Of a stretch of DNA of 64,000 nucleotides, positions 1 through 11,410 are shown one piece after another. How positions within the stretch are numbered: the stretch's first letter is position 1; every line of letters begins with the position of its first letter. A program made the translations under genes and the position numbers. The DNA comes from Dendrolimus kikuchii (taxonomy: Eukaryota > Arthropoda > Insecta > Lepidoptera > Lasiocampidae), in assembly GCA_019925095.2 (NCBI GenBank), contig CM034388.1, forward strand, positions 28,278,934 through 28,342,933. Direction: 5' to 3'. Under the pieces are notes generated by a model. That model ran no database searches and had not been told where the DNA came from. It saw only the letters and a list, made by a program, of their open reading frames with translations.

Positions 1-1060
1 TATTTTAGTTGTCATTTTATTAAGCAGTGTGTGTGTATAGGCTCATTTGTTTTGTGTAAATTGAACCGTTGATCATTTTTTTTTAAATAAAATCGTCCTA
101 TTTGACGAATTTCGAGTATAAATATTTATATAATTGTTAATTCCATGTGTTGTGACAATAAATAATAATAAATAGGTTGTGATAAATGGTTTTATATAAA
201 ATTTTGATCGACTTTGACATTTTATTAGCTTAAACCCAGTGTGTAAAACGTAATATAAAAAATATTTGTGGATCTATTGGAAATACAACGAATTTTACTT
301 AGTCCAGGTTTACTTGACTCTTACTTAATATTTGAATCTTGAATCTAGACCTTAATATTAGTAAAATAAAATAGTGATTTTTAAATAAAGGTACCTTATG
401 AATATTAAGTGACTCCTCAATATGGCTAGGTATTTCTCAATATCGATTCATGGCTATTATTGTTCTTAAATTTAAACTCATTTTAGTCCAATGCAGTGTG
501 GAATATGACGTCACTTGTTTGCGGACTTCAGAGTCCAGTGACGCTTGAAGACAATGTGATAGAAACAATACCTAAAGACGCTAGATCATTGTTACTGTAA
601 TATATTTTTTTCTGTAAATATGTACAATATACAAATAACAAAATAAGTGAAGAAATAATAACTTTTAAATACCTAGATTCAAAGTTGTACAATTTTTCTA
701 TTTAAATATTTTTTTGAAAGATTTAATCTACTCTATATTTTTAATAATTACTTATTTTATCGTTTCTAATTAATTTATATTATTATGTGTTTGTACAATG
801 TCGTAGATCAAATCAGAAGAGACATTATAAAAAAATAAAACGTTCAAAAATGTTGTTCAGATTTTGTTTATTCCTACCTCCCACCACTGTCGGACAGTTC
901 CTGGGAAATTGATCCCGTATGATGTCCTATGCCGAAGACTGAAATCTTAATGTTCTATCTTTTGGACATATATCCCACAAGTCAAATGAAAATAATTATT
1001 TGAAAATCGAATAACAATTATTTCCATTAAGAGTTCAATCGAGGCATCGTCACAGCACTA
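1..1060. other. Unique AT-rich stretch, no feature recognised
   Basis: No open frame of note, no recognisable domain and no second copy elsewhere in the window. Several AATAAA-like strings occur, as expected in AT-rich DNA. Intronic or intergenic sequence is the simplest reading. Confidence 0.5.
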
Positions 1061-1071
1061 ATGTATTAGGG

Positions 1072-1198
1072 GCGGCAACAAAGGGGCCCCAGTCGAGGCT
1101 CTCCACTATTCTATCGATATTCGGCACAACACTTAAAGGCCTAAAGTGTTGTACTCGCATCCGATGGAATTTTGTCGAGCCCCGATTCACGTTGCCGC
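1072..1198. repeat. GC-rich block with nested inverted repeats
   Basis: GCGGCAAC at 1072-1079 is mirrored by GTTGCCGC at 1191-1198. Near the centre, AACACTT and AAGTGTT flank a short GGCC-centred spacer around 1127-1150. The block is clearly richer in GC than the DNA on both sides. It could be a short foldback element or a structured RNA; no target duplication was identified. Confidence 0.35.
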
Positions 1199-1892
1199 CA
1201 CCCGGACCGTACGGATTAAACTTCCCTTTTTAAATAATCCGTGTAATATATTAATTTTATTACCAACATTGTCGTAAAACATCCAATTTGACATTTTAAT
1301 TACATTGCGATATTAATATCGACGTTTTAAAGGGGTGTGTCCGATAGTGTTTGGCTTATCGATTACATAACTCGACCGCTTTTAAAAGACCCCTTCATCA
1401 TAACAACAGTTGTGGGGATTGGTGAACTTTAAAACGGTCGGGTTGTGTATTTTGACTGCGTCGATGCCAAAAGCCGTATCGCTGTCCAATAATTACTTTC
1501 GCGCTGAGTGGAATATTACAATCATAAACAGTACCTATATTATATTAAAATTGATCATGATCCATGTTTGGGTTTCATGGCGACAGTGTAAAGGCGTTAC
1601 GGAATTTCTTTTGGTATCATTTACAAATTAACACTAGAATAAGATTGGCCAATCGTTAACGTGAAGTGAAAAGAGAAATATGAAGAGAGAAAAGAGAAAA
1701 CGTCGGAAAGGTAAGTGATATCTTTATATTGGTACTAATCTTTAATATTCTACTAATAACAATGATTTTGCATTTTGTGTGTGTGTATTTTGCGATGTGT
1801 ACTTTCAGATTTTTCGCCATTCCTTTTACAGGTATCAATCAATATAAAAACACCGTTATATTTCAGCAATAGTACATTATGGTACTAGTGTG

Positions 1893-2367
1893 TAACATTG
1901 GTGATTACCGCCGAGGCGCCATTGAGACTCGAGCCGTAGGCGAGGATCTTAAGAGAGCCGAGGACGGTAATCATCAATACACACGTGTATCATACGACGT
2001 TTTTCAACACACTTGTGAATAAAATAACAACAAAAACTCATTTTATTTAGTAGATAAAAAAAAGTTATATATGAGTGAAAGTTTTATTTATTAAACACGT
2101 ACGAGTTAAAATTATCTATTTAAATAAGAAGTTGCATGAAATGAGCAAGCAATAGGAACATTAATTTATTTGTTCTATAGAACACGATCTTTTTTTTTGA
2201 ATAAAAACTTTTTTAAGAACAAAGTAACTCAACCAATAAAATTTAAAAAAAAATCTATAACTCACTAGTGAGTTATAATGTTTTTTACTCACAGTTTGGT
2301 AATGGGTGTCATTCTGTGCCTAATTGCGGTGACCATAGAGCCACTTTATGAGCAAGTGTGTTGAAAA
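1893..2367. mobile_element. Candidate MITE with 14-bp terminal inverted repeats
   Basis: TTTTCAACACACTT at 2001-2014 is perfectly mirrored by AAGTGTGTTGAAAA at 2354-2367. Just upstream, 1893-1975 forms another hairpin, with GTGATTACCG facing CGGTAATCAT. A palindrome AACTCACTAGTGAGTT lies inside. No coding capacity and no convincing target duplication, so the exact boundaries and family are open. Confidence 0.4.
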
Positions 2368-2389
2368 GGAATTTTATATAACTTTTTGT

Positions 2390-3535
2390 ATATGTAGGGA
2401 AACTGTTTTACTGAAAATCGACTCACTTTCGACAAGCGCCATTTTAAACTAACTTAAAAGGCTATTCAGCCAAAAATATTTAACCTCGCTAATTAATCAA
2501 CGAGAAAAGAACTCGGTAACGTAATTTCGAGAAAATTTTCGTAAGTTCTCGAGATTTTAGAGATTCTCGACCCTCGTATGATGATGCCCTACGAGGGACG
2601 GTTGACTTGTAAATGGCTGCGTAATTGCGCAAACTGATTGTCATTTCAATGGTAAGATTTATAAGAAAACGTGTTGCGGGACTCCGTATGCTTAAGAACT
2701 TTATTTGAGCGTCATTCCGTGTCTCAAGTGCGTATGCAGATTCTATTGGTTATAACAGAACAATAGGCGATTGAATTTTAATTCTGTTCAGTTTATTAAT
2801 TTTAATGTCTATGGAAATCTTTCGGGAATGTAAATTAATAAACGAACTCGATGTATATGCTATATTGTTAACGAGAAGGTAAGTTCGCACTGTTTAAATT
2901 TGTATCTATTAGACTTAAAGCCGAAATTAGACACGGTTTCATTTCTGTATGTCAGTTTGTATAGAAATGTGACATAATAATTTAAAAAAAAACTATCTGA
3001 AACTTCATTGCCTTTAAAACAAGAAAACAATTTCTGACAATGGAGCCTTACAGATTACTTTAATACTAGTTTTAGAAAATAAAACGAAATTATGAATGAA
3101 ACTAAATACTTAAAAATAAATTAATTAATATAAAGTATGTAACAAATCGCTGCCAGAGGGGAGCATGCCCTAGGCTGGCTGCATTGCCACGCTGTATGGC
3201 GATGCTGAATAAACTAAACGATCTTAATTGTTAAAAAAGATGTCGTAATAATTTTTAACTGTTTTTTTTAAGAGTATTTTTATAAGTTATTTACACACAT
3301 CAATATTTTAATCATAAATTTGTTCTTGAAAATACTCCATAATCTAAGAAGAACCATGAAATAATAAATGAGCAGATAAGCAGTTAAAAATGTCACATGT
3401 GAAAACTTTTTTAACAATGATTAAGTTCTTGTATTTTTTTTTATTGACAGCGATCTATTTCTATTAAAATTGAAAGACAGAAATAAACCGTCTAATCTTG
3501 GCTTAATGTTTTTGTTCTAAACACTGTTTTTTTAT
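2390..3535. other. Mostly unique AT-rich stretch
   Basis: No coding sequence recognised. A short GC-richer segment at about 3147-3215, ending in GCTGAATAAACTAA, looks like the 3' end of some retroposon but has no partner in this window. Nothing else is supported. Confidence 0.4.
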
Positions 3536-3541
3536 ACAAGA

Positions 3542-3786
3542 CTAGCTGTGCCCGCGACTACGTCCGCGTGGAATTTGTTTTTAAAGCTCCTCCGATTTTC
3601 AAACATTTTTCATTACTGCTCCGCTTCTATTGGTCTTAGCGTAATGATATATAGCCTATAGCCTTCCTCGATAAATGGGCTATCCAACACTGAAAGAATT
3701 TTTCAAATCAGACTAGTAAGTAGTTCCTGAGATTAGCGCGTTTAAACAAACAAACAAACCGTTCAACTTTATATATTAGTATAAGA
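3542..3786 (-). mobile_element. Non-autonomous Helitron, subfamily A (copy 1)
   Basis: Read on the minus strand the element starts TCTTATACTAATATA and ends in GCGGGCACAGCTAG, with GC-rich self-complementary sequence just before the terminal CTAG. TC at the 5' end and CTAG after a hairpin are Helitron hallmarks. The minus-strand base after CTAG is T, as expected; the base before TC is G rather than A. About 245 bp with no coding capacity. Other copies are at 40229, 51628 and 60133. Confidence 0.75.
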
Positions 3787-3987
3787 CATAACATATTTCA
3801 CCCTTAGGCTATAATAAAATAGATTTGGAGAGAACCGACATTGTTAGGTATTTTAATTTTATAACAGTTGTTTGCTGTTCTTAATAAATTCGTAGTCACG
3901 AAAATCTTTGTATAATTCGTCATTTGTTAAAACCCAGCTAAATTGTAAATCGCCGAATGACGTCAATCAATTAGTTGTTGTGGCAGT

Positions 3988-4254
3988 TCAAAAAAAGTGA
4001 AATTTCACTGAACAGTTAAGATTGCCCTCAAATATTTATGAACTTGCTTAAAACAGTATCCAGTAACTAATGTTGATTTTTAATCAGAGAAGCATTTTAT
4101 GAAAATAAAATTGAACAGTAAACAAAAAAAGTGAAATTTCACTGAACAGTTAAGATTGCCCTCACATATTTATGAACTTGCTTAAAACAGTATCCAGCAA
4201 CTAATGTTGATTTTAATTCAGTCAAGCATTTTATGAAAATAAAATTGAATAGTA
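3988..4254. repeat. Tandem duplication, two units of about 134 bp
   Basis: The stretch beginning GTGAAATTTCACTGAACAG (3997) recurs almost unchanged 134 bases later (4131) and both units run on to GAAAATAAAATTGAA. The units differ by a handful of substitutions. Each opens with the palindrome GTGAAATTTCAC. No third unit is present and no coding capacity is seen. Confidence 0.85.
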
Positions 4255-4478
4255 ATACATCATTCTTCAAGCATCTACCTTCGATTATTAGCGAACTCTG
4301 TGCATCTAAGGTCATATTACTTTGACATTAGCACTGTTAAAATCTTTGCTTAATTTTTAGCATTATCGACAAAATGTATTAGTCGATCTCTAATGCTGAT
4401 TATAGTTGGATCACAAATTGAATTTTTTTTTTTGGTAGGCGCAGAGCTAAAAGGTTACACCGGCATTTTATACTTACA

Positions 4479-4679
4479 CTAGCTGTCCCGACAGACGTTG
4501 TTCTGCCCTGAAGAAATAAAATTTAGGACCCGATTGCAGCGCCATCTACCGGGTCCAATTGTGAATCTATACCATCCCCGAATCTACTTGAACTCACACA
4601 AAAAAAAATTCAAATCGCTCCAGACGTTTAAGAGGAGTTCACTGTCAACACACGTACAGAAGAATTATATATATAAAGA
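4479..4679 (-). mobile_element. Non-autonomous Helitron, subfamily B (copy 1)
   Basis: On the minus strand it begins TCTTTATATATATAA and ends CAGACG...GGACAGCTAG. GGCAG and CTGTC form an imperfect hairpin before the terminal CTAG. The element sits between A (4478) and T (4680) on the plus strand, the A|T target expected for Helitrons. Related copies are at 10291, 21403, 49223, 55036 and 60349. Confidence 0.8.
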
Positions 4680-4848
4680 TGGATCACTTTGGTTGCATCA
4701 TTTAAATTGAAAGACAAAAATGAAATATAAAAATGAAATGTCTAATATCGACTTAAGGATATAAAGCAAACGCTATATATTTTAAAATTAGATTGGCAAG
4801 GTCAATGAAATAAACAAACATATAAACTTACATTCGCCGCTTTACGTC

Positions 4849-5126
4849 GTGGTAGCGTAATGGCTAGCGTATGCGTCCCTAACTCAAAGGGCGCGGGTTC
4901 GATCCTGGCCGGAACGCATGCGCCACTTAGGCAGTTTTCTGACCTAATGTGCATATTGTTACAATTAACAGCGGCGAAGGAAAACATTGTGATGCAACCT
5001 GCACATCGCGATAACCGATGTGTCAAACCTGCCAAGCCACCTAGGACAAGCGTGGCGGGTATACTGTCCGTTCCCCTATAACGGAAGGCTCGAGCCCAGC
5101 AGTGGGACATTATGGGCTCTTATTAT
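4849..5126 (+). mobile_element. tRNA-derived SINE, family N (copy 1)
   Basis: A pol III box A-like region (TAGCGTAATGGCTAGCGTA) is followed at the expected spacing by a box B (GGGTTCGATCCTGG). The body then runs to a 3' end at CAGTGGGACATTATGGGCTC followed by a TTATTAT-type tail. It is transcribed by pol III and mobilised by a LINE partner. Other copies or fragments lie at 22636, 30165, 33030, 36181, 53075 and 60966. The overlapping open frames on both strands are not genes. Confidence 0.85.
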
Positions 5127-5582
5127 GTTTGTATGTCTTTTGAGACCACGGGCCATAAAAATGGCCCGGCCATTTGGAAGGCTTGCGTCGGGCCATGGGA
5201 AGGCCAACACGTAGAGGCCCCGTGACAAGTTTAATGTAAATGTGGTGTGACATTGACCGGCAATTATCTCTGTCTACAACATATAGTGATGCACCTAAGG
5301 ACAAGCCCCGGCCAGTGTAGGACTATTGTGGGAAATGAGGACAAAAAGTACCGGGCTATTGGGGTGAACTGCTAGTGGTACTAGGGGTCTGGGAATATGG
5401 GGACTATGGCGTCTGCCCGTCGCAATGTTCGGGGAACATGGAAAAATGGGCAGACGGTGACTCGCCACTGCCTGCATGGGTCCCTAAAAATGCCATAGAA
5501 GGCAGGAGCAACATGGGTGTGAGTGGCTAAGGGGTGTAGAGAGGTGGGCTGCAGGTTCACCGTAGCTACTTCTGACGTCATG
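5127..5582. mobile_element. 456-bp insert flanked by a 17-bp direct repeat
   Basis: TTATGGGCTCTTATTAT occurs at 5110-5126 and again at 5583-5599, exactly bracketing this insert inside the SINE tail. The insert is GC-richer than its surroundings and begins with a perfect hairpin, CGGGCCAT/ATGGCCCG. I saw no second copy in the window, no terminal poly(A) and no recognisable protein. A retroposed sequence with a 17-bp target duplication fits; recombination between two SINE tails is the alternative. Confidence 0.6.
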
Positions 5583-5599
5583 TTATGGGCTCTTATTAT

Positions 5600-7190
5600 T
5601 ATATTATTATTATATCACCTTTTTAGGTACTAGTATCCTTATCGGATATTAGAAATATTAATATAATTTACCAGATATAGGAAGATAACAGAATTAATTA
5701 ACCGTAATGAAGGAGCCCTCGATATGATCCCAATCCCATAAATCCAAACTATCCCCATTTAGCGAAACCTATTAATATTCCAAGTGGAGTTAGTAAGGAA
5801 TAGTTTTGTCCAGGGCCGGACTGTCCGTAATGTGGGAAATAATAAAAAAAAATTGACTTGATATTGTGAACAAAATTATCGCAATCGATTAGAAAATTAC
5901 TGAATTTGGAATTGATATTGGTATGTGAAACAATATGACTAAAAATGTAATATTGGAAGTTTACTAGCTTTCATATAAATCAAATAAACTTCAATAAATA
6001 TATGTAGTAGTTAGACATGTAATATATTTTGAAACAGTGTCAAATCATATTCAAAAATTGCGTAATCATTGTAATGTCTTCTAGGTAATTGTAAATTTAT
6101 TTTATATGTAATATATTACAATAATTCAGTCAAAATTAAAGAGTTGAAAAAAAAGAAACGTTTTATGGCCAGACTAGTTCTTTCTTTGGTGTGTTTAATT
6201 AAAATATGGATTGCTAAGCATTTCTATCCATAATAAGGCAAGGCACATTATGTTCATGAATATAATAATAGGATTTTGTGGTAGAGGCGTATGGAACAAT
6301 GTTATAAAAACTAGACTACATAAAATAAATATGTTATTAAATGTAAATCATCCAATATATAAACAAACTGTGAGCTATTTTAATAATATTGGCAATATTT
6401 CTAACATATATATATATACTCAGATTTAAATTAACTTAAACGTTCTTTGTCGTTGTATCTGGCTTTTTTACAATAAATTATTATTATTATTAAATTATTA
6501 TTATTACTATAATAACTAGAACAATAACAATACAATTGCAATTTGTAGAAGTATCATTCAATAAAAAAATAATAAATACTCCATTCACAGTCCCAAAATG
6601 GACTAAATAATAAAATTGGAGTTTCGAAGCGGATTCAAGTAAACCTTCACTCATATTTATACTTTATATTATATTATATTTTTATACTATACTTATATAT
6701 ACCATTTTACAAACTTTTAGACAATATTCAAAAATTAAATATAACTGTTATATTCCTATACTTAGGCTTTTTGGCCTCCCAATTTAAAAGTTCCTTATAA
6801 ATATCTACTACAGTTACAATCGAAGTTGGAGCTGCAAGTACTTAAAATTAAAATAATATTTTATAACTTTAATAATTTAATTCTTCTTTACTTTTTAAGA
6901 ATTTCTTTAATTTACCTATACTTAGTACGGCCCTGTCGTACGAAGAAACTTGCCAACGTTGCTCTGATCTTGTTAAAATGATATTTGGAAACTTTTCCTA
7001 TCACAACTTGAATACGTGTATTCGTTAGACTTACCATTCATAGGCGAATATGAAACATATATGAATTATAGGACGAACTAGATTGCTTAGTGTGAGTTTT
7101 TCACTTCTTGATCACGTCCAAGTCAACGCAACTTTGTATAGGAATGATTTAGCGACATTTAGTTATTTTCGCATTTATAATATTAATATG
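5600..7190. other. AT-rich stretch, possible decayed hAT-type element
   Basis: CAGGGCCG at 5811-5818 is mirrored by CGGCCCTG at 6928-6935, the style of end seen on some hAT elements, but the 8 bases outside the two ends do not match. An (ATT)n run lies at about 6475-6510 after an AATAAA and resembles a retroposon tail. No coding domain recognised. Confidence 0.3.
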
Positions 7191-7192
7191 GA

Positions 7193-7440
7193 CGTATGGA
7201 TTATTTTATTTTTTATTTTATTTTATTTTATTTGGGGGGCTAACAGCTATTGTACCGTACATGGCGGGATCGGTAACCCCACGGCACAAACCCACAAGGT
7301 AAATTTTGGTACTTAATATGCTAGGTACTTACCTGGTACTCCAGCCGGCGATGGTGGGAACAGGAACAAGGGGGAACACTAATCTGTCAGTATTTTAAGG
7401 GAGGGGCGCCCCTTGAGAGGAAAAATATAAAATATCCTAC
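7193..7440 (-). mobile_element. Probable retroposon fragment with pentamer tail
   Basis: The plus strand shows a (TTTTA)n run at 7193-7232 followed by a GC-rich body (GGGGGGCTAACAGC...). Read on the minus strand this is a GC-rich sequence ending in an (AAAAT)n tail, the usual look of a LINE or SINE 3' end. No coding similarity recognised and no other copy in the window. Confidence 0.4.
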
Positions 7441-7904
7441 TAATCTACTACTACAAAGGAAACACTACGGGGATAGATAAATGTCTGTCCAAATACACCC
7501 GCGCCTCGTCCTTTTCCGACACAACTCCCTGAGTATATTATAGACACTATTATAATGTTCCACACACTTGCAAATACGGGAAATTCGCAATAATTAATTT
7601 AAAACTAAATATATTGCGCGAGAGTGCGTCTTCAATGCAAATCACCGACAAACCCGCTTTTCGACGCGATAAAAAAAGTACCGCGTAACAATCGAAAAAT
7701 GGCGCTCAATATCTGTATTCCGAACAGCTATCATTATTAATAACAAAAATAAAATAGATTTAGAGAAGCTATTAATAAGCCTCCACAGATAACAGTAAAA
7801 ATAAGAAGAGAAGAGAAAAATAAATAAAAATTATACATAGAAACAATGATAAAAATGTGCACAGACATTATATTGTATGACAGACATTATAATGTAGGCA
7901 TGGT

Positions 7905-8395
7905 TTTTATTTATTTATTGCTGAAGCACAGCAGACAGGCTGCGGCTCAACTGTAATGGAAAGTGGTTATCGTCGTCTATAGACATTAGCAATATCAGAG
8001 GTGCTGCCAATGTGCTGCCGGCCTTGAAGGAGAAACTGGAACTTGGCCATTGGTGCCGGAACACAACTCAAAGTTGTTATGGCGGCATACTTTGATGAAC
8101 ATACAAAGTCTTTATATGTAATTGTTAAATTTAATTTTTTGGAATGCGTCTTTGTAAGTTGTTTCTGCCACCGATGAAGCAACACTTGAAAATATATCTT
8201 GTCACAACGTACATCTCTCGTATTCATTAATCACGTCTTCTTATTCTCCAACATACCCTTGATCTGGGGTGGTAGCCATCCAGTCCGGCAAATGCCCTTT
8301 CACCTGGCTGTGGGTGGTGGGTGTCGCCTTTTACGACAGGCCGCCGGCCGCAGGAATCAGTAGTATTCTTTTTCCGTTCCTACACGGAGAAAAAT
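7905..8395 (-). mobile_element. Retroposon RB (copy 1), with 160-bp internal insert
   Basis: RB is a poly(A)-tailed retroposon of about 320 bp present about fifteen times here. In sense direction it runs from CCGTGCAGGAACGGAGAAAG to TCCTGCAATAAAAAA. It may be a SINE or a LINE 3' UTR; no pol III boxes were seen. This copy is antisense and diverged, and its body is broken at about 8095-8255 by about 160 bp of unrelated AT-rich DNA flanked by imperfect repeats (CATACTTTGAT and CATACCCTTGAT). Confidence 0.75.
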
Positions 8396-8680
8396 ATAGA
8401 AATAGGAATATTAATTTACAAGTTTAAATAATACAACTTCACTGCGTTTTGCTACTACGCTTATTCTTTCCAAATTTAATTCCAAAACAATGAAACAAAT
8501 GTGAAATTCGTAACAAACCAGACATTTGGATTGATTCCAACAAATTCATGTTTAGATATGCATTGTGGGCTGACGGATTATCATCAGTGAGTAATGTAAG
8601 AGAGATATACAGCTTAAGTCCATAATGCTACATGTATGTTATAGTCCAAGGTCGATATGCAGTATCTTCCCGGAATGACT

Positions 8681-9273
8681 TTTTTTTGTGCCAGGGGAAA
8701 TCCGTTTGAGGACTAAGCCGCGACAGGCACAGAAGCCTGGGGGATGTTCGTGACCCGTGTGAGTGTGGGATTCGCCAGATCGGGGGTGACACTAGCGTGT
8801 CGGGCAGAACCGGTGCCACGCTATTGCCACGCCCCAGTTAGGGATACCCACTAAAACCCCTGGGTGTTCCGTCCTGCGCCTTATGCCAGGGCTACGTGTA
8901 TACGGGCTTCCCAACTCCACGTGCCCTGGCAGGCGTGGGCCCCCCTCACTGGGCCTCTTCCTATGCCAGGGGACGTGTCCCCCGGCTACTACTAGGTCTT
9001 TTTCGTGCGTGGGGCGGTCTGTAACGCGCCCCACGGGAAGAGAGATGAGCGCGCGCGGAACACTCGCGCTCTCATCTCGACGGCATGTGCGGGTGAATGA
9101 GAACCCCTATACCCCTAGGGGCAGCATACGACGGCCGAAGGTCACTCTATCCGACCTCCGGCGTCGGCACGTCCTCCTTTGTCGGGAGCGGAGCAGGGAA
9201 TTACGCTCCCGATCCGCCTCCTCCTTCACAAACATAACTTGCTCGCAGAAAGAGGAGACGGCGTCCCATTTCA
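8681..9273 (-). mobile_element. R1-type LINE, 5'-truncated 3' end with 10-bp TSD
   Basis: CGGAATGACT flanks the element at 8671-8680 and 9274-9283. On the minus strand the insert ends in poly(A) (poly-T at 8681-8687). Its 5' part (about 9160-9273) encodes a decayed C-terminal tail of an R1-clade reverse transcriptase protein, with the motif WDAVSSFCEQVM followed by an Arg-rich tail. The rest is a GC-rich 3' UTR that matches 18695-18960. The protein would reverse-transcribe LINE RNA at the target site; this copy is dead on arrival by 5' truncation. Overlapping plus-strand frames are shadows. Confidence 0.85.
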
Positions 9274-9599
9274 CGGAATGACTGCTTTATCCTAGGTTTG
9301 ACCAAGGCCTTTCGACAAATCCCGAAATATGAGCAAAAATATGTATATATTGTATCTGTTTATTTTTTTTATAAATAAATTTGAAAGAACTTCTTACTCG
9401 CGTCAACTTTGTATCAAGCTTGTAAGGAATTAATGGAGATATGTTGCAGCATAAAATTTTAGTACGTCATGTCATTATTATAACTATAATAATATTTTTC
9501 TTTCCTTTTATTGTATATTTGCCTTTCTGATGCACTGTTTGCTACAACTCCATTAATTCTTGAAAAGTAATTCTGTAACATACTTCTGTATAAAAGTCA

Positions 9600-9955
9600 T
9601 AAAAAAATTTACGGGCAGGTTTTCAAATTGGACAAGTACATTAACAATCTGCCCGTAAAACTTCAAGTCAAAATTTTTTTGCTATTCGTTTTGCCACTTG
9701 TCCGTTGAAGTTTCACGTCTACTATGTGTCCCAGCACACATTTCGATTTTTCGCAGGTTCACTGCAAATTATGATTTTGTTAGGTTAAGTACATTTTAAT
9801 GAATACATTTTTGAATGCAAAACTGAATTCGATCTGGTACCAAAAAACGCATCTATAGTTTACACTAAAATGAACGCCAGTCCACGCGGCCGTAACGCTT
9901 TTTCGTGACAGAAAAATCCTAAGACCCCCTCGTTTATATCGAAGTTTCACTTCAA
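9600..9955 (+). mobile_element. Foldback MITE, family G (copy 1)
   Basis: Starts with a hairpin (TTACGGGCAG...CTGCCCGTAA, about 30-base loop), continues through CCACTTGTCCGTTGAAG, a middle around TTCGATTTTTCGCAGG and the block CGCGGCCGTAACGC, and ends GAAGTTTCACTTC. The same order is seen at 47647-48066 and, reversed, at 61674 and 63165. Non-coding. In this copy the outer left arm of the foldback is lost. Confidence 0.7.
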
Positions 9956-9989
9956 AAAAAGAACTTGAGATATAAAAAAAACAATTTTT

Positions 9990-10168
9990 AGCTAGACGTG
10001 TTGCTGGGAAGTTTCTTGCCGCTTCTTCTTAACAGCAATAACACGCTGCGAAGCGGTGTACATAGAATAGGAAGTAAAATTAAATTTTAACTTACATGTA
10101 TGACCTTCTAAAAGTGTTGTTCTCTAGTGGAACTTATTTTGAATAAAAACTTTTGAATTTGAATCTTT
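9990..10168 (+). mobile_element. LINE 3' end with (TTTGAA)-type tail
   Basis: The segment carries, reversed, a module seen in family I and Penelope (the minus-strand form of CGCTTCGCAACGTGTT with the AAGAAGCGGC block), then ends in AACTTATTTTGAATAAAAAC and TTTTGAATTTGAATC. That AATAAA plus short repeated tail is the usual 3' end of lepidopteran LINEs. No coding part remains. Confidence 0.55.
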
Positions 10169-10290
10169 ATGTCGCAGAATGTTATGTCATTTATAGGGAT
10201 AAAAAGTATCATATGTCCAACTAGGTTACCGAAAATCGCACACTAGAGCCGCTATACTCAACCTGCGGTGAATAGTCCGGCCATACTACA

Positions 10291-10503
10291 TCTTCTTAAT
10301 ATATATAAATCTCGTGTCACAATGTTTGTCCTCAATGGACTCCTAAACTACTTGACCGATTTTAATCAAATTTGCACACCGTGTGCAGTTTGATCCGACT
10401 TGAAAGATAGGATAGCTAACATTTGGACCCGGTAGGTGGCGCTGGAATCGGGTTTTAGAATTTTATTTTTTAAAGGCAGGACAACGTCTGCCGGGGCCGC
10501 TAG
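10291..10503 (+). mobile_element. Non-autonomous Helitron, subfamily B (copy 2)
   Basis: Begins TCTTCTTAATATATATAAAT after an A and ends CTGCCGGGGCCGCTAG before a T. A GGCAG/CTGCC hairpin (about 8-base loop) lies about 10 bases before the end. No coding capacity. The body is nearly identical to 21403-21611. Confidence 0.8.
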
Positions 10504-10554
10504 TAGTTCTATAATATTCGATTTACACTGGCAACAGATCTGGGGCCCAATTCT

Positions 10555-10833
10555 ACATACACGCATAACTTCACGCCAGTTCCCTTGCGGGGTAGGCACG
10601 AACAACAGAGTGCCATTCAGGCTTATTCTTACACACCTCACTTGCTTCTTTGACATTCATAACTCTTGTCATGCACGCTCGTCTGTTTTTAAGGCTCCTG
10701 ACATCATCTTCTGCTAGTACACGACCAATTTGATCATAGAAGGTGTGTCGTGGCCTTCCACGACTTCTGCATCCATTCACTTTTGCATTGTATATCTGTT
10801 TAGTCATTCTTTCATCATGCATTATTTCCAATT
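10555..10833 (-). mobile_element. LINE 3' end, family RA (copy 1), 12-bp TSD
   Basis: GGGCCCAATTCT flanks the insert at 10543-10554 and 10834-10845. On the minus strand it encodes the C-terminal 86 residues of a non-LTR retrotransposon reverse transcriptase protein (MTKQIYNAKVNG, GRPRHTFYDQI, NVKEASEVCKNKPEW, ending AYPARELA) and then a TATG-rich tail. Strong 5' truncation and a TSD are signs of target-primed reverse transcription. I place it among LINEs of the family with a GRPR motif near the C-terminus; the exact clade is uncertain. Confidence 0.88.
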
Positions 10834-11035
10834 GGGCCCAATTCTGTTATTACTATGTCGTCAAAATCGTCGGACACTATCGTCTCAATCGTAGGCTTGC
10901 CTGATTTCGGTATTCTGTTAATTCCGACGGCTTGCCCGTGGCTATAAATATTTATAAGCGAAATAAATGTTTAAAATGTTGGCAACTTTTCAATATAAAA
11001 TAAACCTAGATATTTATTACAAACACATTATAACA

Positions 11036-11410
11036 TATAATCGAATACAATGCAAGAAAACTTAACTTATTTGTATTGTATTCTACTCATAGTCCTTCAA
11101 GACTATAAGAAAGAATACTGAGCCCAGATCACCGTCTTCTATGGGTAAGGTGCCCAGAAGGCTGGCTACGTTTCCTCGCTGGATCGCCATACTGATCCGT
11201 TGGCCGAGGTAAGCACCAGCCCTCTGCTCACCCGAAGAGTTAATGAGTCGTTTCAGTAAATTTTGGTAGAGGCTCATGGCCTCAGGACCCTACGGTCCAA
11301 GCGTCTCGACAGCAAACGGCACAAACATATAACTCTTACAGAGGGTTGCATATTTGCGCCACTTGAGTGATTCGGCTGTTTCCGCCGCTGAACCGGCTGA
11401 TTCAATATTC
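11036..11410 (-). pseudogene. Retroelement C-terminal fragment, family L (copy 1)
   Basis: The minus strand encodes KYATLCKSYMFVPFAVETLG, an in-frame stop, then MSLYQNLLKRLINSSGEQRA, YLGQRISMAIQRGN and ASLLGTLP. This type of C-terminal block (pro-val-ala-val-glu-thr, then GQRISxAIQRGNxAS) is known to me from reverse-transcriptase-linked proteins of non-LTR elements; the assignment is from memory of the family. The 3' part after the stop ends in GTATTCGATTATA. A second copy at 59104-59470 has the same 3' end. One internal stop and 5' truncation make it non-functional. Confidence 0.65.

Noticed and set aside
5811..6935. 1.1-kb hAT element between CAGGGCCG and CGGCCCTG
   Set aside because: The 8 bases outside the ends (GTTTTGTC and TCGTACGA) do not match and no transposase remnant lies inside; kept only as a possibility in the stretch note.
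8883..9281. 132-residue plus-strand GC-rich open frame
   Set aside because: Antisense to the R1-type LINE tail with a 10-bp TSD; the minus-strand reading has the recognisable WDAVSSFC motif.
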